64,000 bases of DNA from the NCBI GenBank assembly GCA_001599915.1, contig BCIG01000024.1, positions 372,001 to 436,000 on the forward strand, in the 5' to 3' direction. The stretch is from Symbiotaphrina buchneri (taxonomy: Eukaryota > Ascomycota > Symbiotaphrinales > Symbiotaphrinaceae). Shown one piece after another: positions 57,823-64,000 of this stretch (position 1 is the stretch's first letter; every line of letters begins with the position of its first letter). Below the pieces are notes generated by a model. That model had not been told where the DNA came from. It did not search any database and saw only the letters and a list, made by a program, of their open reading frames with translations. The translations under genes and the position numbers were made by a program.

Positions 57823-60501
57823 ATGGGAGCGCTTTTTGATGGTGTTGTGTGTGCCGTCGTGCCCAGCAAGACTTTGGACCTTGAGCGCATGAACCAGGTA
57901 AACGAAACCCCCAATGCCAACGCGTCATAGCAGCCATCTGAACTCAACGGCTTCAGGTCATCCAAGCTGTCGAGGAGCATGGCGGTCGTCAATCGGAGCC
58001 CCGAGACACAGATAGCCGGCTCGATTTGAGCACGGTGACCCATGTCATATCGACAACATCCGACTTCCAAGACTATTTCCGCGCCACCGACGCCATGATC
58101 CCTGTCGTCAAGCCCGAATGGGTCGGTGCCTGCATCGCAAAGCAACGCCTGGTGAACCCTCGCCAGTACAGTCCGGACCCAAGGCTGTTCTTCTCTGGCG
58201 TCACGGTCTCTTGCGCGGATCTGCCGCCTGGCGATCAGGACGCCATCATCGGCGGGGTTGTGGCCATGGGCGGACTGCATTCGAGCGCTCTCACACGACA
58301 GGTCACTCATCTCGTTGCATTGACCGAAGACGAAGAGAAATGCCAGGCCGTCACCAAGAGGAACCTGCAGTGCAAGATCGTCCTGCCACACTGGTATTCC
58401 TCCATTCCATTGTAGAAGAACCCGTCGTTAACAGGGCTGCAGGTTTGACGATTGTCTCCGGCTGGGTAGGAGAATAGACGAGCGCCCATACATGTTGCCC
58501 GACCCGGAGATCATGCACAAACCCAGCACAGAACCTGTGCCGGCTACCGATAATCGGACTGTCCGAGGCGCCTCGTCTCCGGTTGCTGGCGAGCCTCCCT
58601 TGCAGGCTACTCAATCCCGAAGTCTCACCGTCTTTCAGGGCAAGAGTGTGATGCTTTCACTCGATCTCGAGATAAGTAGCCGCCTGCGAGCGACGATCGA
58701 GGACCTGATCGTTCAAGGAAAGGGCAGTGTGACGGCNAGTGTCCATCGCGCCGATATGTTTGTTTGCCAGTACCGTGAGGGGCCCGACTACGTAGCTGCG
58801 TCACGGGCGGGAAAGAATGTTGGCAACCTCTCGTGGCTTTACTATCTGATGACGCACAACACATGGACATCGCCGATGCGACGATTATTGCACTATCCTA
58901 TCGTCCGCGGAGGCCTGCCAGGTTTTAAGGGTTATAGAATCTGCGTGTCGAACTATGGCGGCGAGTCACGGATCTACCTGGAGAACCTCGTACGCGCCTC
59001 AGGGGCGGAATTTACGAAAGCGCTGAAGCAGGACAACACTCATCTCATAACTGCTCACAGTGTTAGCGAAAAGTGCGATGCTGCGAAGGAGTGGAACATG
59101 AACATGATCAATCATTTGTGGCTCGAGGAAAGCTATGCAAGATGGGAGGTTCAGAGTCTAACGGACCCTCGCTACACACATTTCCCACCACGGACCAATC
59201 TTGGGGAGGTCATCGGACAAACTCCCATAGATCGAGCAGCCGTTGAGAGACACTTCTTCCCTTCTGAACGCGATGGAGCAGCGTCGGAAATCACGGCCGA
59301 CGAGCTTGGGCTGGAGAAGAGTCGCGAGATTGGAAGTACGTCGGATGGCCGGACGCCCAAGTTGTCGAGGCAACGTGGAAACCATGCGACTAGCACTCCA
59401 GCCCCTGTACATGACAGGGACGCAGGTAAAGAGAATGAAACGCCGTCCACCACGAGCAGTCGGGGAGCGAAAGAGCGAGCAGTCACCAAACTACACAACC
59501 TAGCACCCGATATTGCGCTGTATGAAAAGGAGAAGAAACGGGTTGGGGGAGTCATTTGGGGTGGCAGAAGGTCCGCTGAAGATATCCAAGCCGGCACGGC
59601 CAGAAAACGCAGCGTGAGTCGAGATGCTTCCAGTGGGGCTGAGGGTGAGAGTGTAAGAGGAAACAAGCGAGTGAAGAGGTCGGGCAGACCTCCGGTTTCT
59701 ATGAGATTACTTTTATCAAGTTACCCTAGATGGCAACAGTTACCAAAGAAGGAAGATGAAGACAAGGTGAGAACACAAGAGGTGGCTGCATGCATTGTGG
59801 ACCGGGCTGATAATGAACAGAGGCGTCTGCGGGATTTAGGAATTCTGGTCGTCCAGGACCCGCTAAAGTGCACCCATCTTGCAGCTCCAGCTATTGTACG
59901 GACACACAAGTTTGTTTGTGCTTTAGCAAACTCGCCGATTGTCTTATCCACCGAATTTGTTGACTTCTGTTTGGACAACAATAAGATGCCCGAACAAGAG
60001 GACTTCCTCTTACACGATCCAGCTTCTGAGGAACGTTTCAAGTTCAGTCTCAAACATGCCCTTGCGAATGCTGCACGCAACAAGCATGCACTGCTTCGGG
60101 GCAAAGACATATACTGCACTCAGGGTGTATTTGGGGGATTTGAGACATTCAAAGCGATCGTCGAAGCAAACGGCGGAACATGCCTCCTGTATCGAGCGCG
60201 GGCAGGGTCGATCACTGCACGACCAGAGGTGCCGGACGGCCACACAGGGACGGACCAGGAAAGCGAGGATGAGACGGACGATGAAGAGAGGCAGCATGAG
60301 CGAAGGGTCGTCTTCCTGCTCAGTAGTCACAGTGCCGAAGATAAGAGGCTTTGGACAAAGTTTCGGCAGACGGTGCAGGAGATGCACAAGACTCCCAAGA
60401 TAGTGGCCACTGATTGGCTGCTGAGAGTCGCTATGTCACAGGAATTGATACCTGCAGATGGATATGAGCTCCATGATGACGATTCCAGTTCTGAGGGATG
60501 A
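57823..60501 (+). CDS. RTT107: BRCT-repeat DNA damage response scaffold Rtt107/Brc1
   Basis: A scaffold that binds phosphorylated histone H2A and organises repair at stalled forks. Exons 57823-57897, 57957-58393 and 58443-60501, introns 59 and 49 bp, give 856 residues, the usual size. About six BRCT units can be traced: MGALFDGVVCAVVPSK with THVISTTSDF and VVKPEWVGACI; the LFFSGVTVSCADLPPGDQDAIIGGVVAMGG unit with VLPHWFDDCLRLGRRIDERPYMLPD; FQGKSVMLSLDLEISSRLRATIEDLIVQGKGSV; and GFKGYRICVSNYGGESRIYLENLVRASGAEF. A charged central linker (about residues 420-590) precedes the C-terminal pair, with STEFVDFCLDNNKMPEQEDFLLHD and LRGKDIYCTQGVFGGFETFKAIVEANGGTCL...IVATDWLLRVAMSQ. One ambiguous base (N) at 58737 leaves one residue unknown. 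It converges on VPS25. Confidence 0.9.
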
Positions 60502-60727
60502 GGAGGTGCAAGGCATTTGAGTTGAGGAGCGTCAAGGCATTTTATGGCGAAGTAGCAGCCTCTAGCGGGGTAGGATAATCTTTCGCGAAGCTCGATCCTT
60601 TGAGGATGGTCATGGCTGTATTCAGTAGTGTGATAAGTCGTCCGCATCGTCATAGGTGATCCTGTGCTCCGGCCAGAGAGCTGGACCTGTTTCAACTGTG
60701 TGGAGATTTTACCATTTGTGTTCGTCT

Positions 60728-61356
60728 TCAGAAGAACTTCACCCCTTGTTGGTCGTCCGCGCCAAAGACCTGTGCTTTGCCCCTCTTCACCAGCACGTTC
60801 AGGGCTTTCTGCAAGATCTCTGGGTCCAAGGCGTGGAAATCTGCCACAGGTATCAGCTCCTAGAAGGCGTCGAGGGGCGTCGAGAGAGTCTCTCACCCTG
60901 CGCCGTGGTCATCTCGCCCTCGGTCAGCTCGTACAGCGTCAGGACCGTATTCTTCTGGGCCGTCGAGTCGACCCAGTCCGCGATGAGGCCGGCCCACTCC
61001 TCCGGCCGGCGCCAGTAGACCCAGGCGACCTCCTTCTCGCGGCCGATCCACTCGGCCCGCTCGCCGCCCTCCTTGCCGCACATCCAGTCGACGACGGCGC
61101 GGGCGTCCTGCAGGCTCAGCCGGCGGTTCAGCTTGCCGTTGTGGAAGAGCGGCGACTCGACGGCATCGATCAGCGGCAGCCGGAAGAGCCGGTGGTGGCG
61201 GCAGTAGGCTTGGATGAGCGACGACCACTTGGTCAGCTGCGCCCGCCGCGTGCTGGCGTTGGGCTGGGGCGTGAAGAAGGGCGGGAAGGAGTAGGACGGT
61301 GGAAAGGTGAAGGTGCCGTTGTGATCCGTCCGAGCATCTCCATCCCCTACAGCCAT
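60728..61356 (-). CDS. VPS25: ESCRT-II subunit Vps25
   Basis: Two copies of Vps25 form the arms of ESCRT-II and recruit Vps20/ESCRT-III for multivesicular-body sorting. Exons 60897-61356 and 60728-60840, with a 56-bp intron, give 190 residues. Two winged-helix repeats are visible. The first holds FPPSYSFPPFFTPQPNASTRRAQLTKWSSLIQAYCRHHRLFRL with SPLFHNGKLNRRLSLQDARAVVDWM. The second holds VYWRRPEEWAGLIADWVDSTAQKNTVLTLYELTEGEMTTAQDFHALDPEILQKALNVLVKRGKAQVF and ends GVKFF. The PPF proline-rich start matches the family. Exon 1 is noticeably more GC-rich than the neighbourhood, which opens long false frames on the other strand. Confidence 0.95.
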
Positions 61357-61831
61357 GTCGGCTCTCGACCGTCGCCGGTCACTTGTGGTAGCAGTTTGTT
61401 TGTGGGTATGTGGGATCGCGGATGTACGAGTAGGGTCCTACCATCGGAGCATCTCTCGATTTACGTGGTTACACACTTAGCGAGCTGCCGAGGTCCGCAA
61501 GGGCTCATACGAGGCATCGAGGGCCCAACGTCACCAACATCAACTCTACATTATCAAAACAATTTCACCATGGCTGATTGGTTCATCAAACGCCTTCCCG
61601 TTGTCGTCTTCTAGATGCCCGGATGACTGGAAAACACGGAAACTCGCAATGCCGCTCGGCCGCTCTGACTGCAACAGAGGAGTAACAAAATACGCCATGA
61701 TGCACCGGGTATCGTCCGCACCGCTCCTGTAACGCCCTAGAAAGACAAATTCTGTCACACTCGTATATCTGGAAACAGTAGCCGTATGATTTCGTCGAAG
61801 ATGGTGAACACAAGGTGCGTGCTGTAAGCAT
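61357..61831. promoter_or_regulatory. Intergenic region upstream of VPS25
   Basis: 475 bp between two minus-strand genes, holding the VPS25 promoter and the 3' UTR of the sorting nexin. Nothing else recognisable was seen. Confidence 0.4.
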
Positions 61832-64000
61832 CTAGTCAGCGTCCAGCGGACCGGAGAAGGGACGCTTGATGTCCACGTACTTCAACCTCGGATTGTTCAG
61901 AGTTGCAAATATCCGGCGGCTTGCGGCTTGCGCATTTGGCCGCCCCACCACACCCGCAGCGAGGTCGGGGATGAGTGTTGCCAGCAACAGGCTAGCCTCC
62001 CGTCTGCTCTGAGCCTTCTCGGTGACCGTTCGTACCTTGCCCTCTCTTCGGAGGTGGCCATCCGGCCACAGGGTGCCCTTGGCCAAACCAATGTACCTCA
62101 CCAGCGACTCTTCCGTTAGCAAGGCTTTAGCATTGTCTCGGACACGCCTCTCAATAGTACCACCCAAGAGCTGATGAAGCACGACAACCACGGCGTTACC
62201 ACGCAGCCAGCTGTTTCCTTTGTTGAGCTCGAAGACCTCTAAGAAGATGTCACAGATCGGCTTGACGAAGGGTTCTGCTTCACGATTTTCGAAGGCATCT
62301 AGCTCCGCTTTCGCCTCTTCGGTGGCAGCCGGTTCAGCAACAACGTTAGACGCGAAGCCTAGCTGGTTGTTCGCCGAAGAGAGCATATTCTGACTTGCAA
62401 GGGAAAGATGATCTAGCGTAGGTATGCTACCAAGAATCTCCTCCATGCTGTCTGTGACCGAATTGTAGAACTTATTGACCATACCTTTATTTGTCTGTTG
62501 AGCATTCCCTCCCCCAGACGGTGCTATTGTCGTCTGCTGGGATAGGAAAGCGCGAAGCTCCAGACTGCGACAGACGTCTGGTAGTAGTAACAGTTCCTGC
62601 ATGAATTGTTAATAATGAGCCAAACCGCTCGGCTGGCAGACTCACCCTGAGGTAGTTCTCAAGCGCCGTGCGGCGCTTTTCCAAAAAATCCTGCTGGAGC
62701 TTCATTACGACCCGTCTCCGAGGAAAGTCTAGGTTTCGTACGGAGGGAAACCGCCTTCGCAAGCTCTGATGGAGGCCATGGAATTCGCTATACCTACGTG
62801 CAACGGCCCATGTCGCCGAACGCAGTTGATCACCAGCTTTACGTTCGACTTCAATCACGTCTGCAGGATAATCAGCCTGAACATGCGGATTGAATAACTG
62901 ACACTCACATAGTGCAAACTCGTGACCTTCATCGTCATTTCCCACCATGACAGACTTGATTTTCACAGTGGCTCGACCGTATAAGCTATTGTCACTTTCC
63001 TGAATAGCATACTGCTGTCGCTGCAATTCCTTCCTTCTCATCTCCCTTTGCAGACTGGATTTGGATTTCCGAAGTATCCTCAACTCCGCGACATTGTTGG
63101 TTAATTCTGCTTTCTTTGTGAGGGAGTCGACAACTGCACTTTGAGCCTGTAGCCTCTCGATATCCATGGTCAATGCAGAAATGGCTTCCGCCAAGCCGAG
63201 ATCGCCCGGGGCAGCCTCTACAATCTCTTCCTCAGAAGATGGCTCCACCTCCTGGTCACGTAAATCCTCCTCCTGCTCGTCTTCTGTGAGCCTATCTTCA
63301 CCCGGGAAAAGCTCATCTTCCGAGAAGACTCCAAAACGAGATGTAGGACTGATCAGTCCAAGCGACGCTATACTGGGCTTTTCCTTTTCCTTGTTATCTT
63401 GCAGGCTAACGACCCTACCGGATTCAAACGAACTATGTCCAGATGCGTTGTCTCTCAGCGATGTAGATCCAAAGCTCTCGTCTCCGAATTCAGGCGCTTT
63501 AGTCTCATCCGACCCTGGCTTGTCTTCTATTATGTCGTTCAATGCAGCCTCCATGGCCTGGACGATATGTCTATCAGGAACTTGGATCGCCCCATCAAAT
63601 CCTTCGTCAACACTATATGCTGATCGTGCTAAAGGATCGCCATATGCATCATCGTCGTCAAATAAGGGCCTGTCCGAGGCGGTGTCCAATGACCGCCTCG
63701 AATTCTTGTCCTGACCAATCAGACCTTGGGACTGAAGATCGCCGGCCGACGCTGCAGTCCTTCTAAGCTGGCCACTTCCGAGGTATTCTGGGGTTTTTGA
63801 TTGCTCCCTCGATATGGACTTCCAAATTTGTGGACCTTCCAAGCTCACCTCCGTAGTTGAGCGTCGGAGGGGCAATGTAGAGGTAGTGGCGGAATTTGTT
63901 GCCTCAGTGGTAAGTAACTTGTAGTACAGATCAGATTTCTTGAAACTAGCAAAATATTTGCCCTGCATCTCCTCGAGCACGGCCGTCTGCGCCTTCAGAA
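61832..64000 (-). CDS. MDM1: Mdm1-type PX-domain sorting nexin, 5' part beyond window
   Basis: Mdm1 and related PXA-RGS-PX-Nexin_C proteins tether ER to vacuole or lipid droplets. The visible part is exon 62646 to >64000 and last exon 61832-62596, joined by a 49-bp intron, about 706 residues. The frame stays open at the window end, so the expected N-terminal membrane anchor, PXA and RGS domains lie outside. Seen in order: an RGS-end-like LEEMQGKYFASFKKSDLYYKLL, an acidic Ser-rich linker, a coiled coil (LAEAISALTMDIERLQAQSAVVDSLTKKAELTNN), and the PX domain with the lipid-binding ARRYSEFHGLHQSLRRRFP and FPRRRV. ENYLRELLLLPDVCRSLELRAFL and a C-terminal Nexin_C region (FVKPICDIFLEVFELNKGNSWLRGNAVVVVLHQLLGGTIERRVRD) follow. 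Confidence 0.9.

Noticed and set aside
54000-58000. A secondary-metabolite cluster around the MpaH-like hydrolase
   Set aside because: Neighbours are ceramidase and Rtt107; there is no synthase, P450, transporter or pathway regulator nearby.
60664-61614. Long plus-strand open frame over VPS25
   Set aside because: It lies antisense to a clear Vps25 gene in locally GC-rich DNA, is Arg/Pro/Leu-rich with no family signature, and has no plausible splice pattern.
63166-63714. Plus-strand Ser-rich open frame over the sorting nexin
   Set aside because: It is the antisense shadow of the acidic/Ser-rich linker of the MDM1-type gene.
1-64000. CRISPR arrays, operons, tRNA or rRNA genes
   Set aside because: The sequence is eukaryotic nuclear DNA. 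No spacer-repeat array or rRNA was seen, and no tRNA was convincing by eye, though a tRNA scan could still find one.

Overview
The window is nuclear DNA from a filamentous ascomycete (Pezizomycotina). Evidence: conserved eukaryotic housekeeping genes on both strands, many introns of about 48-85 bp with GT..AG ends and CTAAC/CTGAC-like branch sites, short intergenic gaps, and one large AT-rich block showing the C-to-T / G-to-A decay expected of repeat-induced point mutation (RIP). I cannot name the genus. Splice sites below were placed by hand. In nearly all models, reading-frame phase and family similarity agree across every junction.

Layout. 1-4.1 kb: the 3' part of APS kinase (+), V-ATPase subunit C (-) and a mitochondrial-type hotdog thioesterase (-). 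4.2-17.5 kb: a gene-free AT-rich block. It holds an old, heavily decayed Ty3/gypsy chromovirus between short LTR-like repeats (about 4535-14035). Nested inside is a much fresher GC-normal solo LTR (12422-12853) with a 5-bp target duplication. To the right lie another LTR-like sequence (about 15.3-15.7 kb) and a cluster of inverted-repeat, hAT-like DNA elements (16028-17519).

17.9-64 kb: dense genes. In order: mitochondrial prolyl-tRNA synthetase (-), Mak21/Noc1 (+), prefoldin 5 (+), an unrecognised conserved-looking protein (-), Orc1 (+), Prp46 (-), Nas6 (+), the TMF/Sgm1 golgin (-), Nit2-type amidase (+), Opi3 methyltransferase (+), Rxt2 (-), Trapp subunit 11 (+), Hem25 glycine carrier (+), an unrecognised coiled-coil protein (-), prefoldin 1 (-), alkaline ceramidase (+), an alpha/beta hydrolase (-), the Rtt107/Brc1 BRCT protein (+), Vps25 (-), and the 3' part of the Mdm1/PXA-PX sorting nexin (-).

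The genes do not form an operon or a secondary-metabolite cluster. Themes recur by chance or loosely: membrane traffic (Trapp11, Sgm1, Vps25, Mdm1), lipid metabolism (Opi3, ceramidase), replication and damage response (Orc1, Rtt107), and chaperones (two prefoldin subunits, Nas6). Intergenic DNA is repeatedly marked by short AAGGT/ACCTT runs and GGTACC palindromes. I found no convincing new multi-gene system. The best leads are the nested repeat block, the two unrecognised proteins, a GC-AG intron, tiny exons, and two frame-preserving introns.
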